Of a DNA stretch of 64,000 bases, positions 7,741 through 16,690 are shown piece by piece; position 1 is the first letter of the stretch, and each line of letters opens with the position of its first letter. The position numbers were made by a program, and so were the translations under genes. The notes under the pieces are model-generated. The model was not told where the DNA came from. It did not search any database and saw only the letters and a program-made list of their open reading frames with translations. This DNA is from Amylibacter sp. (GTDB lineage Bacteria > Pseudomonadota > Alphaproteobacteria > Rhodobacterales > Rhodobacteraceae): NCBI GenBank assembly GCA_021775355.1, contig JAJFHZ010000019.1, positions 35,509 to 99,508 of the forward strand, in the 5' to 3' direction.

Positions 7741-9864
7741 ATGTTTAACGTCGTTAAAAAATCAATCGAATGGGGCGAAGAAACCCTAACCCTTGAAACC
7801 GGCAAAATCGCGCGTCAGGCTGACGCCACCGTGATTGCCACTTTAGGTGAAACTTCCGTATTGGCAGCCGTCGTGTTCGCCAAAAAAGAAAAACCGGGCA
7901 TGGATTTCTTTCCACTGACCGTGAACTACCAAGAAAAATACTATGCCGCCGGTAAAATCCCGGGCGGCTTTTTCAAACGCGAAGCGCGTCCTACTGAAAA
8001 AGAAACACTAACCGCGCGTCTGATCGACCGCCCAATCCGCCCATTGTTTATTCCGGGCTTCAAACATGAAACCCAGGTGACTTTGACAGTTCTGTCACAT
8101 GACCTTGTGAATGATCCAGACATGGTTGCAATGATTGCCGCATCAGCTGCACTAACATTGTCAGGTGCGCCGTTCCGTGGGCCGATCGCGTCTTGCCGCG
8201 TTGGCTTTGAAGACGGCGATTATGTGCTGAACCCGACAGTTGATGACATGCACGATCTGCGCAACAAGCCAGAGCAACGTCTTGACCTTGTTGTGGCCGG
8301 TACCAAGGACGCCGTTATGATGGTCGAGTCTGAAGCTTATGAGCTGTCAGAGGACGAAATGCTGGGCGCGATCAACTTTGCCCACGCACAAATCCAGCCT
8401 GTCATTGATATGATCATCGACATGGCCGAAGATGCGGCCAAAGAACCGTATGATTATCAGGCACCTGATTATTCAGACCTGTATAAAGTCGTGAAAAAAG
8501 CCGGTGAAAAAGCTGTTCGTGCAGCTTTCGGTAACACCGACAAACAAGAACGTACCGCCGCAATTTCAGCCGCTCGTGATCTGATCAAAGAAGCTTTGAC
8601 CGAAGAACAGTTGGAAGACGGCAACCTTGGTTCCTGTTTGAAAAAACTGGAAGCTGAAGTTGTCCGTGGTGACATTGTTAAAACCGGCAAACGCATTGAC
8701 GGCCGCGATCTGACAACAGTTCGCCAAATCGTTTCTGAAACCGGCATTCTGCCACGTACCCACGGGTCTGCGCTGTTTACACGCGGTGAAACCCAAGGTC
8801 TGGTTGTAACCACATTGGGTACAGGCGATGATGAGCAAATGATCGATGCGCTGCAAGGCACATACCGCTCACCTTTCTTGTTGCACTACAACTTCCCTCC
8901 ATACTCTGTTGGTGAATGTGGCCGCAACTTTGGCCCGGGCCGTCGTGAAATCGGTCACGGCAAGCTGGCATGGCGCGCATTACAAGCGGTTCTACCTGCT
9001 GCAACTGATTTTCCTTACACAGTGCGTGTTGTGTCTGAAATCACCGAAAGCAACGGTTCATCTTCAATGGCATCCGTCTGTGGCGGTTCATTGTCCATGA
9101 TGGACGCAGGCGTTCCACTGAAAGCACCCGTAGCCGGTGTTGCAATGGGTCTGATCCTGCAAGACAACGGTGAATACGCTGTTTTGACAGATATTTTGGG
9201 TGATGAAGATCACTTGGGCGACATGGACTTTAAAGTGGCAGGGACCGAAAACGGTATCACGTCATTGCAAATGGACATCAAAGTTGCGGGCATCACACCT
9301 GAAATTATGGAAAAAGCCATGGCGCAAGCCAAAGACGGCCGTTTGCATATTTTGGGTGAAATGGCCAATGCTTTGACCGAAGCGGGTTCATTCAGCGAAC
9401 ATGCGCCACGTATTGAAACGATCCAGATCAACCCGGAAAAAATCCGTGAAGTGATCGGATCGGGTGGTAAAGTGATCCGCGAGATTTGTGAAGTATCCGG
9501 TGCCAAGGTCGACATCAACGACGACGGTGTGATCAAAATCGCGTCTTCCAACGGTGAACAAATCGAAAAAGCCCGTGCAATGATCATGGAAATTGCGGCA
9601 GAACCGGAAGTTGGCGTGATCTACACCGGTAAAGTTGTGAAAGTCATGGACTTCGGCGCATTCGTGAACTTCTTTGGTAAACGTGACGGACTTGTGCATG
9701 TCAGCCAAATGGCCAACGAACGGGTAAACCACCCGAACGATCTGGTCAAAGAAGGCCAAAGCGTCAAAGTGAAATTGATGGGCTTCGATGATCGCGGCAA
9801 AGTGCGTTTGAGCATGAAGGTTGTGGATCAGGAAACCGGTAAAGAGATTACAAAAGAAGAGTAA
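7741..9864 (+). CDS. pnp: Polyribonucleotide nucleotidyltransferase (PNPase)
   Basis: PNPase degrades RNA 3' to 5' by phosphorolysis and is a core degradosome enzyme. The 707-residue protein has two RNase PH domains, the second containing RDGxxLTTVRQI- and [12 protein letters not shown] blocks. They are joined by an alpha-helical linker and followed by a KH domain ([19 protein letters not shown]) and an S1 domain ([20 protein letters not shown]). Length is normal. A GGAAACG ribosome binding site precedes the ATG. It lies downstream of rpsO and ends before two stacked hairpins. Confidence 0.97.
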   Translation: MFNVVKKSIEWGEETLTLETGKIARQADATVIATLGETSVLAAVVFAKKEKPGMDFFPLTVNYQEKYYAAGKIPGGFFKREARPTEKETLTARLIDRPIRPLFIPGFKHETQVTLTVLSHDLVNDPDMVAMIAASAALTLSGAPFRGPIASCRVGFEDGDYVLNPTVDDMHDLRNKPEQRLDLVVAGTKDAVMMVESEAYELSEDEMLGAINFAHAQIQPVIDMIIDMAEDAAKEPYDYQAPDYSDLYKVVKKAGEKAVRAAFGNTDKQERTAAISAARDLIKEALTEEQLEDGNLGSCLKKLEAEVVRGDIVKTGKRIDGRDLTTVRQIVSETGILPRTHGSALFTRGETQGLVVTTLGTGDDEQMIDALQGTYRSPFLLHYNFPPYSVGECGRNFGPGRREIGHGKLAWRALQAVLPAATDFPYTVRVVSEITESNGSSSMASVCGGSLSMMDAGVPLKAPVAGVAMGLILQDNGEYAVLTDILGDEDHLGDMDFKVAGTENGITSLQMDIKVAGITPEIMEKAMAQAKDGRLHILGEMANALTEAGSFSEHAPRIETIQINPEKIREVIGSGGKVIREICEVSGAKVDINDDGVIKIASSNGEQIEKARAMIMEIAAEPEVGVIYTGKVVKVMDFGAFVNFFGKRDGLVHVSQMANERVNHPNDLVKEGQSVKVKLMGFDDRGKVRLSMKVVDQETGKEITKEE

Positions 9865-9889
9865 GCTTTAACAAGCTTGCAAACGTCAT

Positions 9890-9950
9890 CCCCCGACACG
9901 TTCGGGGGATCGCAAAATAGAAAGGCCTCGCATTTGCGGGGCCTTTTTGT
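9890..9950 (+). terminator. pnp terminator region (two hairpins)
   Basis: A first hairpin (CCCCCGA 9890-9896 with TCGGGGG 9902-9908) lacks a T tract. The second, AAAGGCC (9921-9927) pairing with GGCCTTT (9940-9946) with an extended CGC/GCG top and a TTTTTG tail, is a classic intrinsic terminator. Together they protect the pnp mRNA end and insulate the AT-rich gene that follows. Confidence 0.88.
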
Positions 9951-9988
9951 TTATAGTGTATAGATATACTCCGTGCGAAGGATTACAT

Positions 9989-10591
9989 ATGGCTTGGAAA
10001 ACCGAACGTTGGATGGAAGAGGTTTTTCCAGGAAAAGAGAACATATACTCCGATTACCGAAGCCTACCCACCCGTGAACTAGTCGTTGTGAGTGCTGCAG
10101 TTTTGGATATCGCCTTGGCTGAATTATTATCAAAACGGTTGATACAAAATGACAAAGAGATCGAGAGGTTCCTTGGCTTAAATGGTGACGGTCGTGCCCC
10201 CGCAGCTTCATTTGGTGCAAGGATTCAACCTGGCTATCTCATAGGTATCTTATCTAAGTTAGATGCCGATATTCTTAGAACCATTAAAGCAATGAGAAAC
10301 CTATTTGCGCATACAGTTAAAGTTGATTTTCTATCACCACCGGTCTTTAAATTAAGCAAACGACTATATACGCTTTGGTTTGAATTGAATTCTAATCTCA
10401 TAAAAACTGGAAAAATCACTGCTACAAAAAAACAAATGGAAGAAGTGCGAATGTATTTGGATTCCACTCCCGAAGCAGGCGAAGGATTATTGTTAGCAAT
10501 TTTTGCAACCTATCAAGCTTACTTTCATCTTATGCACTCCGAGATTGCTTCAATTAAAAATTATCCCTTACTTGAGAAGAATATTAAGTAG
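9989..10591 (+). CDS. MtlR-like / HEPN-fold protein
   Basis: This 200-residue protein resembles the MtlR (mannitol operon repressor-like) family: a helical LVVVSAAVLDIALAELLSKR segment (31-50), then ASFGARIQPGYLIGIL (73-88) and the motif MRNLFAH (102-108). RNLFAH fits the RNxxxH signature of HEPN domains, many of which are RNases or nucleotidyl-transfer partners in toxin systems. The start at 9989 is chosen because GAAGGA precedes it; the frame opens earlier inside the pnp terminator. The gene is clearly richer in A and T than pnp or the downstream genes, suggesting acquisition. No mannitol genes are nearby. Whether the motif is catalytic is unknown. Confidence 0.6.
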   Translation: MAWKTERWMEEVFPGKENIYSDYRSLPTRELVVVSAAVLDIALAELLSKRLIQNDKEIERFLGLNGDGRAPAASFGARIQPGYLIGILSKLDADILRTIKAMRNLFAHTVKVDFLSPPVFKLSKRLYTLWFELNSNLIKTGKITATKKQMEEVRMYLDSTPEAGEGLLLAIFATYQAYFHLMHSEIASIKNYPLLEKNIK

Positions 10592-10614
10592 TAAGTAAAA
10601 ATAGATCCCATCAT

Positions 10615-10955
10615 GGCCATCGTCCCTAGACGAGGGCCGCGCCCGACCCTCCCCACGGGAGGGCGCATATGCACCCACCCAGGGTCAGGCGCTACGTGAC
10701 TTATTGAAATGCCGTAAATCCGCCCTTCCCCTACCCATCATCCTCGCCTATCTTATTTGTAGGGCTGTCATAGTCAGCCTCGGGGTGTCGTAACCTCTCC
10801 CTAGACGGTTGGTATCAACCGTCAATGATGCCTTCTCGAACATTATGGTCGGGGAGGTTATGACGTATGTCCAAGGCTTCGGCCTAAAGGTCATAGCAGT
10901 CGTTCTAGGGCGGCTTACGAACTCCCCGGCTGTCGGTCGTCCCGACAGCCGTTTT
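10615..10955 (+). ncRNA. Candidate structured RNA or attenuator
   Basis: A non-coding stretch of more than 350 bases contains many strong helices. GCGCCcGACCCT (10639-10650) pairs with AGGGTCaGGCGC (10681-10692), one mismatch. GTCGTAACCTCTCC (10787-10800) pairs with GGGGAGGTTATGAC (10851-10864) using two G-U pairs. GACGGTTG (10804-10811) pairs with CAACCGTC (10816-10823). TATGAC (10859-10864) pairs with GTCATA (10890-10895), enclosing an AGGC-TTCG-GCCT hairpin. It ends in a 9-bp terminator. The second and fourth helices exclude each other, as in an attenuator. It matches no RNA class I know: RNase P, tmRNA, SRP and 6S hallmarks are absent. Exact 5' end is unknown. Confidence 0.55.
10928..10955 (+). 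terminator. Intrinsic terminator of the structured RNA
   Basis: GGCTGTCGG (10928-10936) pairs perfectly with CCGACAGCC (10942-10950) around a 5-base loop, followed by GTTTTC. It lies 29 bases before the TTG start of the next ORF, so it could end a free small RNA or control read-through into that ORF. Confidence 0.85.
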
Positions 10956-10983
10956 CATTTGAAAATTTTTAAGGGGAACAATT

Positions 10984-11181
10984 TTGAAAACCATCCGATT
11001 GAACAATGAACAACACTGCTGGGTCTTGGGTTACCTGCACACCAGCAAAGATTACAACCCCGATGACCCGTTTATCCAACTGCTGCGCGCACTTTTGGAA
11101 CGCCCGGAAGTTACAAGCATTCAGATACGCGAAGAACATCCGATCATGCAGGTAATGATCAAAAACATGGAACCGCCATAG
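10984..11181 (+). CDS. Hypothetical small protein (TTG start)
   Basis: This 65-residue ORF starts at TTG with AAGGGG eight bases upstream. The product (MKTIRLNNEQHCWVLGYLHT...) is soluble, with a helical middle and a beta-like end (VTSIQIREEHPIMQVMI). I recognise no family. It lies 86 bases before the universal stress protein ORF and directly after the terminator of the structured RNA. Coding is supported by the ribosome binding site and the protein-like composition; function is unknown. Confidence 0.55.
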   Translation: MKTIRLNNEQHCWVLGYLHTSKDYNPDDPFIQLLRALLERPEVTSIQIREEHPIMQVMIKNMEPP

Positions 11182-11267
11182 CTACAAAACATTTGATCCA
11201 TATCAACGACCAGCCCTACACTGGTGCCTATAGTCACTCAAACGACAACAGCCCAAAAGGTATTCAA

Positions 11268-12110
11268 ATGACTTATAAAACCATCACCCTAAGCCTGAAA
11301 AATCTGGAAAATGCTGAACGGCTGTGCGCCTACGGCTGCATGGTTGCCCGCAAGTTCAACGCCCATTTAATCGGGGTACACACGGTTCCCGCAATGGAAG
11401 TTTATCCCGGTATGATGGCCCCTGCCAGTCTTAGCCAGATGACAGGATACACAGAAAAGCAGAAACAAATCTCTGCCGAGATCAAGAAAATTTTTGAACA
11501 TGCCGTTCAAGCCGAAGATTTCGTATCCGAATGGCGTGAGGTGGACGCACAATATCTGGGTCAGGAACATCATCTGATGGCCGACTGGATCGGGGCGGAT
11601 CTGGTTATTATCGGTCAATCGAACCCAGAACGTGATCGCCGCGATCAGCGCAGCCATGTGGAAAACGCTGTTCGCAATTCAGGCCGTCCGGTTCTGGTTC
11701 TGCCTTATACCGGCAAATTCGAAACCGTGGGTGAAAACATTCTGTTGGGTTGGAGCGGCACACGCGAAAGCACGCGTGCGGCACATGATGCGTTGCCCTT
11801 CATTAAAGCCGCCAAATCCACCCAGATTTTCTGGGTTGGAAAGCAAAACGATATAACCCATTACGTTGAACAAACCGCCCGCGAAATGGCCGTGGGGCTT
11901 GATCGTCACGGTGCGAAAGTCAATGTGCTTCACCGCGAACCGGGCAGTATTTCCATCGGGGACGAGTTGTTGAACGAAGCCAGTGATATGGGCACTGATC
12001 TGATCGTCACAGGCGGGTTTGGCCATTCACGGGTCTACGATTTCGTTTTGGGGGCGACGACCAGTCATATCCTGAAATGTATGACCGTGCCGGTGATGTT
12101 CTCGCATTAA
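11268..12110 (+). CDS. Universal stress protein, tandem UspA domains
   Basis: This 280-residue protein has two UspA-like alpha/beta domains, as in two-domain universal stress proteins of Rhodobacterales. The first begins KTITLSLKNLENAERL. The second contains NILLGWSGTRESTRAAHDALP and ends DLIVTGGFGHSRVYDFVLGA, the G-x2-G-x9-G(S/T) nucleotide-binding-like motif. The chosen ATG has AAAAGG upstream; the frame extends 25 codons further without a good signal. The role is general stress response; nucleotide binding is not proven. Confidence 0.85.
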   Translation: MTYKTITLSLKNLENAERLCAYGCMVARKFNAHLIGVHTVPAMEVYPGMMAPASLSQMTGYTEKQKQISAEIKKIFEHAVQAEDFVSEWREVDAQYLGQEHHLMADWIGADLVIIGQSNPERDRRDQRSHVENAVRNSGRPVLVLPYTGKFETVGENILLGWSGTRESTRAAHDALPFIKAAKSTQIFWVGKQNDITHYVEQTAREMAVGLDRHGAKVNVLHREPGSISIGDELLNEASDMGTDLIVTGGFGHSRVYDFVLGATTSHILKCMTVPVMFSH

Positions 12111-12117
12111 AACCGCG

Positions 12118-12147
12118 AACGGCCCCTGATTTTTCAGGGGCCGTTAT
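12118..12147. terminator. Terminator between convergent usp and peroxiredoxin genes
   Basis: AACGGCCCCTGA (12118-12129) pairs perfectly with TCAGGGGCCGTT (12134-12145), a 12-bp GC-rich stem with a 4-base T loop. It sits eight bases after the usp stop and 20 before the peroxiredoxin stop, so it may serve both strands, though neither side has a long T tract. Confidence 0.75.
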
Positions 12148-12166
12148 CTATAAATTCACACAAACT

Positions 12167-12820
12167 TTATGACGGCAAAGACGTCTTGCGCAAATAAGGC
12201 AACACAGTTTCAAACTTACCGAACTTGGCTGTAGCATCTTCATTGCTAACAGTTGGCGGAATGATCACATCCTGCCCTGTTACCCAGTTAGCCGGTGTTG
12301 CAACACCATTTATCGTTGTGGTTTGCAAGGCATCCAGCGCCCGTAGGATTTCGGCAAAATTACGCCCCACTGACATTGGGTAAGTCATCGAAAGTTTCAG
12401 CTGTTTATCAGGCCCAATGATGAAAACAGACCGCACAGTTGCACTGTCCGCAGGGGTACGCCCATCGGGCAAATAAGCTTCCGCAGGCAACATATCAAAG
12501 GCTTTGGATACAGCCAAATCTTCATCCGCAATTATCGGGAAACCTGCTTTTGCACCCGAAACCTGTTCAATGTCGGCTTTCCATTTCTTGTGATCTTCAA
12601 CCCCGTCCACAGATATACCCATCACTTTGGTGTCGCGTTTTTCCCATTCATCGGCCAATTGTGCCACGGCCCCGAACTCTGTAGTGCAAACAGGTGTGAA
12701 ATCTTTGGGGTGACTAAATAAAATAGCCCAGCTATCCCCGATCCAGTCATGAAAATGAAACGTCCCCTGATCGGTTTCGGCAGTGAAGTTGGGCACGACA
12801 TCGTTAATGCGTAAAGACAT
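12167..12820 (-). CDS. Peroxiredoxin, 1-Cys (Prx6) type
   Basis: This 217-residue thiol peroxidase reduces H2O2 and organic peroxides. The N-terminal thioredoxin fold has the peroxidatic Cys at about residue 45 in HPKDFTPVCTTEFG. The C-terminal half (YPMSVGRNFAEILRALDALQ, then a VIIPPTVSNEDA-type segment) is the Prx6-class dimerisation extension. No resolving Cys is evident, consistent with the 1-Cys type. The ATG has a GGAGAAT ribosome binding site. Confidence 0.92.
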   Translation of the reverse strand: MSLRINDVVPNFTAETDQGTFHFHDWIGDSWAILFSHPKDFTPVCTTEFGAVAQLADEWEKRDTKVMGISVDGVEDHKKWKADIEQVSGAKAGFPIIADEDLAVSKAFDMLPAEAYLPDGRTPADSATVRSVFIIGPDKQLKLSMTYPMSVGRNFAEILRALDALQTTTINGVATPANWVTGQDVIIPPTVSNEDATAKFGKFETVLPYLRKTSLPS

Positions 12821-12892
12821 GGGTGATTCTCCTACAATAGTTTTGCCGCAAGGCTAGAAGCCTTCGTCTAAGACGTCAATTGGGCTCGCCGC

Positions 12893-13639
12893 CTACCCGC
12901 CCATAATCCCGCGTCTGATCAGATTCAAACCAAGCAATAGAAACACACATAAAAAAACCCGCGTGAATTGCACGGTATCCATGCGCCCGCGGATTTTTTC
13001 ACCCAGATACATGCCGATAAAAGTAGGAATTAACAAAGCGGCACCCGTCATGGCAAGCGGCACGGTCAGCTCGCCCGACACAATAAACCCAGCGGTCAGA
13101 AAAAGCGATTGTATCGAAAACATCACCCCTAAGGTCTGGATAAATTTATCTTTCTCCATTCTTAGCGCCATCAAGTATACCGCCAAAGGCGGGCCCCAAA
13201 TCGCCGTAAGCCCACCCAGAATACCGCCCAGAATTCCCGCTGTAATTTGTGCAGCTTTATCGTATTTCGCACTGAGTTTTGGAATAAATGAAAACAAGCT
13301 GCTTAGTGCGAATATGGTCATGGAAACACCGACACTGATCAACAGGATCGGCAATGGAACCTTTGATCCGACTATAGCCACAACAAAAATACCAAAACTT
13401 GCAAAGATACAAAAATACCTATGCGACTTCACTATTTCCCACATACTGCCGCCAATCATGGCCTGACGCATGTTTGCAGCCATAATCGAGAATAAAATCA
13501 AAGCAACAGCTATGCGCGGCTCATACATAAACGTCAGAAAGCCCAGCAATAGCGTAGGCAAGCCTATTCCCAGTGCTCCTTTTACAAAACCACCAAACAG
13601 AAAAATCGCGGCCAAGATATAGAATTCAGGCGTTATCAC
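12893..13639 (-). CDS. Sulfite exporter TauE/SafE family permease
   Basis: This protein of about 248 residues has seven to eight hydrophobic segments and the TauE/SafE (DUF81) pattern: FLFGGFVKGALGIGLPTLLLG near the N-terminus and ILGGILGGLTAIWGPPLAVYL in the middle. Members export sulfite, sulfoacetate or similar anions. The frame is open to 13702, but a GTG at 13639 follows GAAAGG and gives the family-typical start before TPEFYILAAIFLF. Substrate cannot be deduced from its neighbours. Confidence 0.82.
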   Translation of the reverse strand: MITPEFYILAAIFLFGGFVKGALGIGLPTLLLGFLTFMYEPRIAVALILFSIMAANMRQAMIGGSMWEIVKSHRYFCIFASFGIFVVAIVGSKVPLPILLISVGVSMTIFALSSLFSFIPKLSAKYDKAAQITAGILGGILGGLTAIWGPPLAVYLMALRMEKDKFIQTLGVMFSIQSLFLTAGFIVSGELTVPLAMTGAALLIPTFIGMYLGEKIRGRMDTVQFTRVFLCVFLLLGLNLIRRGIMGG

Positions 13640-13754
13640 ATTTAACCTTTCAATAATTTGATCAAATTGTGAAAATCTGTCAAATCGCGCTTGCCTTAAC
13701 ACATACTCAGTGTAACTGTTCTACAAAATTCATCCCGAAAACAAGGTGTTTATT

Positions 13755-15188
13755 ATGCTGGAGAAACGCGACTTTTATATCAACGGTCAATGGGTCAAAC
13801 CCACTTTGGCAAATGACTTGAATGTTATCAATCCCGCGAATGAGGAAACTTGTGCGGTTATATCGCTTGGCAGCCAAGCTGATACAGATGCGGCTGTTGC
13901 GGCCGCAAAAGCAGCTTTTGAACCCTGGACAATGACACCGAAAAATGAGCGTATTGACCTGATCAAGGCCCTGTTCGCAGAATACAACAACCGCGCTGGT
14001 GATATGGCCGAAGCGATTTCCATGGAAATGGGTGCCCCGATTGATATGGCGCGCGCCGCACAAACCGGTGCCGGCCTTTGGCACATCAAAGGTTTCATTG
14101 ACAGCTTTGACAAAATCAAGTTCGAAGAATCCCCTTGGCCCCAAACCCCCGGCGAAAAAATATACCGCGAACCTATCGGTGTTTGCGCCATGATCACACC
14201 GTGGAACTGGCCAATGAACCAAGTCACCCTAAAGGTCATTCCCGCTTTGGCCGTGGGTTGTACCGTGGTGTTGAAACCATCGGAAGAGTCACCGCTTTCA
14301 TCCATCGTCTTCTCTGAAATCGTAGATAAAGCCGGCTTTCCAAAAGGTGTATTCAACATGCTGAACGGCGACGGTGTCGGTGTTGGTAGCCAGCTGTCTG
14401 CCCATGCAGATGTCGACATGATCAGCTTCACGGGCTCCACCCGTGCGGGCCGTCTGATCACCAAGTCGGCGGCTGAAACCATCAAACGCGTAACGCTGGA
14501 ACTGGGTGGTAAAGGTGCCAATATCGTATTTGCCGACGCCGATGAAAAAGCCGTTATTCGCGGCGTACGCCACTGTTTTGGTAACACTGGTCAATCCTGC
14601 AATGCACCGACCCGCATGTTGGTTGAACGCAGCCGTTATGAGCAGGCCGTTGAACAGGCCGCCGCTGAAGCCGAAAAAACAGTTGTCAACGATCCTGCGC
14701 AAAGCGGTCGCCACCTTGGCCCTGTTGTGAATAAATTACAGTTCGATAAAATTCAGGGGCTGATTGAGGTTGGCATGGGCGAAGCGCGTCTCGTTGCAGG
14801 CGGTTTAGGCCGGCCCGAAGGGTTGAACCGTGGTTATTATGTGCGTCCGACTGTGTTTGCAGATGTCACCAACGACATGACCATCGCACGTGAAGAGGTC
14901 TTTGGCCCTGTCCTGTCAATCATTCCATTCGACAGCGAAGAAGAAGCAATCCAAATTACCAATGATACAGTTTACGGGCTGACCAACTATATTCAAACAC
15001 AAGATCCCGCAAAAGCTGACCGCGTTGCACGCCGTGTACGTTCGGGTATGGTACGTATCAATGGTAGCGATTCAGCCCACCCGTCACCTTTTGGCGGCTA
15101 CAAACAATCGGGCAATGGCCGCGAAGGCGGTGTTTGGGGATTGGAAGATTTCCTTGAAGTCAAACATGTCACCGGGTTAGTCAGTTAA
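13755..15188 (+). CDS. Aldehyde dehydrogenase family protein
   Basis: This 477-residue NAD(P)-dependent enzyme oxidises an aldehyde to a carboxylate. It has the conserved TPWNWPMNQVTLKVIPAL block, ELGGKGANIVFADAD with the general base Glu, and GNTGQSCNAPTRML with the catalytic Cys. The C-terminal FGGYKQSGNGREGG motif is present. The ATG at 13755, with AAGGTG upstream, is preferred to a GTG three codons earlier. It is divergent from the TauE-like gene. The aldehyde substrate is not evident. Confidence 0.92.
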   Translation: MLEKRDFYINGQWVKPTLANDLNVINPANEETCAVISLGSQADTDAAVAAAKAAFEPWTMTPKNERIDLIKALFAEYNNRAGDMAEAISMEMGAPIDMARAAQTGAGLWHIKGFIDSFDKIKFEESPWPQTPGEKIYREPIGVCAMITPWNWPMNQVTLKVIPALAVGCTVVLKPSEESPLSSIVFSEIVDKAGFPKGVFNMLNGDGVGVGSQLSAHADVDMISFTGSTRAGRLITKSAAETIKRVTLELGGKGANIVFADADEKAVIRGVRHCFGNTGQSCNAPTRMLVERSRYEQAVEQAAAEAEKTVVNDPAQSGRHLGPVVNKLQFDKIQGLIEVGMGEARLVAGGLGRPEGLNRGYYVRPTVFADVTNDMTIAREEVFGPVLSIIPFDSEEEAIQITNDTVYGLTNYIQTQDPAKADRVARRVRSGMVRINGSDSAHPSPFGGYKQSGNGREGGVWGLEDFLEVKHVTGLVS

Positions 15189-15211
15189 GTAACAAAACCG
15201 ACGGAGCCCAA

Positions 15212-16393
15212 ATGATCTTATTTCGTGTTCTACTATGTGCAGCGGTCATCGCCGCTGCACCGGTTGCCGCTTACGCCAAAACCTGCGGTGGCAATTTCAA
15301 CAACTGGATGACCAAACTGAAAGCCGAGGCCGTCTCAAAAGGTCATAGCAAATCACAGGTCAACAAGTTCTTTCGCACAGCCCGTATTGACCCCAAAGTG
15401 CTGAAAGCCGATCGCGCCCAAGGCGTTTTTCGTCTGACATTTTCCGAATTTGCCGCGCGCGCCATCAGTGCAAGCCGTATGAAAAACGGCAAAAAGAATA
15501 TGCAAAAGTACGGGAAAACATTTGCCAAGGCCCAAAAAAAATACGGCGTACAGCCTGCGGTTCTAACCGCATTCTGGGCCCTAGAGACCGATTTCGGCGC
15601 AGTGCAGGGCAATTTCAACACATTGAATTCCCTGATCACCCTGTCGCACGACTGCCGCCGCCCCGATCTGTTTCGCCCGCAAATCTTTGCAACCATAGAA
15701 CTATGGAAACGCGGTGATTTCGATCCCGTAAAAACCAAAGGCGCATGGGCCGGTGAAATCGGCATGGTGCAAATGCTGCCCGAAGATATTCTGCACCGCG
15801 GCGTTGACGGCGATGGTGACGGGCGCGTGCGCCTGAAAACCAGCGCGCCTGACGCATTGATGACAGGGGCACGCTTACTGAAAGATTTGGGGTGGGCCGC
15901 CAACCAGCCGTGGCTGGTTGAGGTCAGCGTTCCCTGGAACCTGAATTGGGCCGAAACGGGATTGGATAAAACAAAATCGGTTTCCGATTGGGCCGGCAAG
16001 GGTGTGAAAGCCCGCAGCGGCAAGCTGCCCAAGGGCAATCTGCAAGCCGCCCTGATGTTACCGCAGGGGCGCAAGGGGCCCGCATTTCTGGCGATGCCTA
16101 ATTTCTTTGTCTACTTTGAGTGGAACAAATCACTGGTTTACGTCAGCACAGCGGCCTATTTCGCCACGCGGCTGGCAGGTGCGCCTGTGTTCACCAAAGG
16201 TAAACCAGACCCCGCGTTCAGTGCAAACGCCATGAAAGCTTTGCAGAAAAAACTGAAATCACGCGGTCATGATGTGGGCAAAGTCGACGGTATTTTGGGC
16301 GCCAAAACCCGCGCGGCTGTGCAAAAAGAACAGGTGCGTTTAGGATTGCCTGCGGATGCGTGGCCAACGGCGGGTTTGGCGAAAAAGCTATAG
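15212..16393 (+). CDS. Lytic murein transglycosylase, MltB/GH103 type, with peptidoglycan-binding domain
   Basis: This 393-residue exported enzyme cleaves peptidoglycan to 1,6-anhydro products. It has a Sec signal peptide (about residues 1-22, ending AAYA). The GH103 catalytic domain has Glu in TAFWALETDFG and the GEIGMVQMLPEDI motif, and a C-terminal peptidoglycan-binding domain (MKALQKKLKSRGHDVGKVDG, then GAKTRAAVQ). A paralogue lies at 51029-52273. It is 23 bases downstream of the aldehyde dehydrogenase but functionally unrelated to it. Confidence 0.9.
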   Translation: MILFRVLLCAAVIAAAPVAAYAKTCGGNFNNWMTKLKAEAVSKGHSKSQVNKFFRTARIDPKVLKADRAQGVFRLTFSEFAARAISASRMKNGKKNMQKYGKTFAKAQKKYGVQPAVLTAFWALETDFGAVQGNFNTLNSLITLSHDCRRPDLFRPQIFATIELWKRGDFDPVKTKGAWAGEIGMVQMLPEDILHRGVDGDGDGRVRLKTSAPDALMTGARLLKDLGWAANQPWLVEVSVPWNLNWAETGLDKTKSVSDWAGKGVKARSGKLPKGNLQAALMLPQGRKGPAFLAMPNFFVYFEWNKSLVYVSTAAYFATRLAGAPVFTKGKPDPAFSANAMKALQKKLKSRGHDVGKVDGILGAKTRAAVQKEQVRLGLPADAWPTAGLAKKL

Positions 16394-16400
16394 CTGGCTT

Positions 16401-16661
16401 TCAACTATCATGATCCACCCCGTATTCAGTTTTTTCCTGATCTGGAAAAAATTCTGAAATCGGAATGCCCCACGCGCGGGATAACAGCAATAAAGAGCCG
16501 GCAGAAATGCGGTTAACCCCCGTTTTGTATTTCTGAACCTGCTGAAAAGAAACCCCCAGCACTGCACCCATCTGGGCCTGACTGCAGCCTTGCATTTTCC
16601 TGTGTGCCAGTAAAAGCCTGCCGATACATTTGCTAGTGTCGTGTGGATCGATTTTTGTCAT
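16401..16661 (-). CDS. XRE-family transcriptional regulator
   Basis: This 86-residue DNA-binding protein consists mainly of one Cro/C1-type helix-turn-helix: SQAQMGAVLGVSFQQVQKYKTGVNRISAG, followed by a short LLLLSRAWGIPISEFF helix and an acidic tail. It starts at an ATG behind GGAGGA. It lies between a lytic transglycosylase and an Old Yellow Enzyme gene and is preceded by an unusually structured non-coding leader, so it may regulate itself or respond to that leader. The target is unknown. Confidence 0.85.
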   Translation of the reverse strand: MTKIDPHDTSKCIGRLLLAHRKMQGCSQAQMGAVLGVSFQQVQKYKTGVNRISAGSLLLLSRAWGIPISEFFPDQEKTEYGVDHDS

Positions 16662-16690
16662 GTCTGTCCTCCATGGTTCATGAAGGGGAT

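Noticed and set aside
10809..11009. 66-residue plus-strand ORF overlapping the structured RNA
   Set aside because: It runs through the helices and the terminator, has no ribosome binding site and no recognisable features; the small ORF at 10984 with AAGGGG is better supported.
13787..14587. 266-residue minus-strand ORF inside aldehyde dehydrogenase
   Set aside because: Antisense shadow of a fully conserved gene; low-complexity Ser/Ala/Pro composition is typical of a reverse frame.
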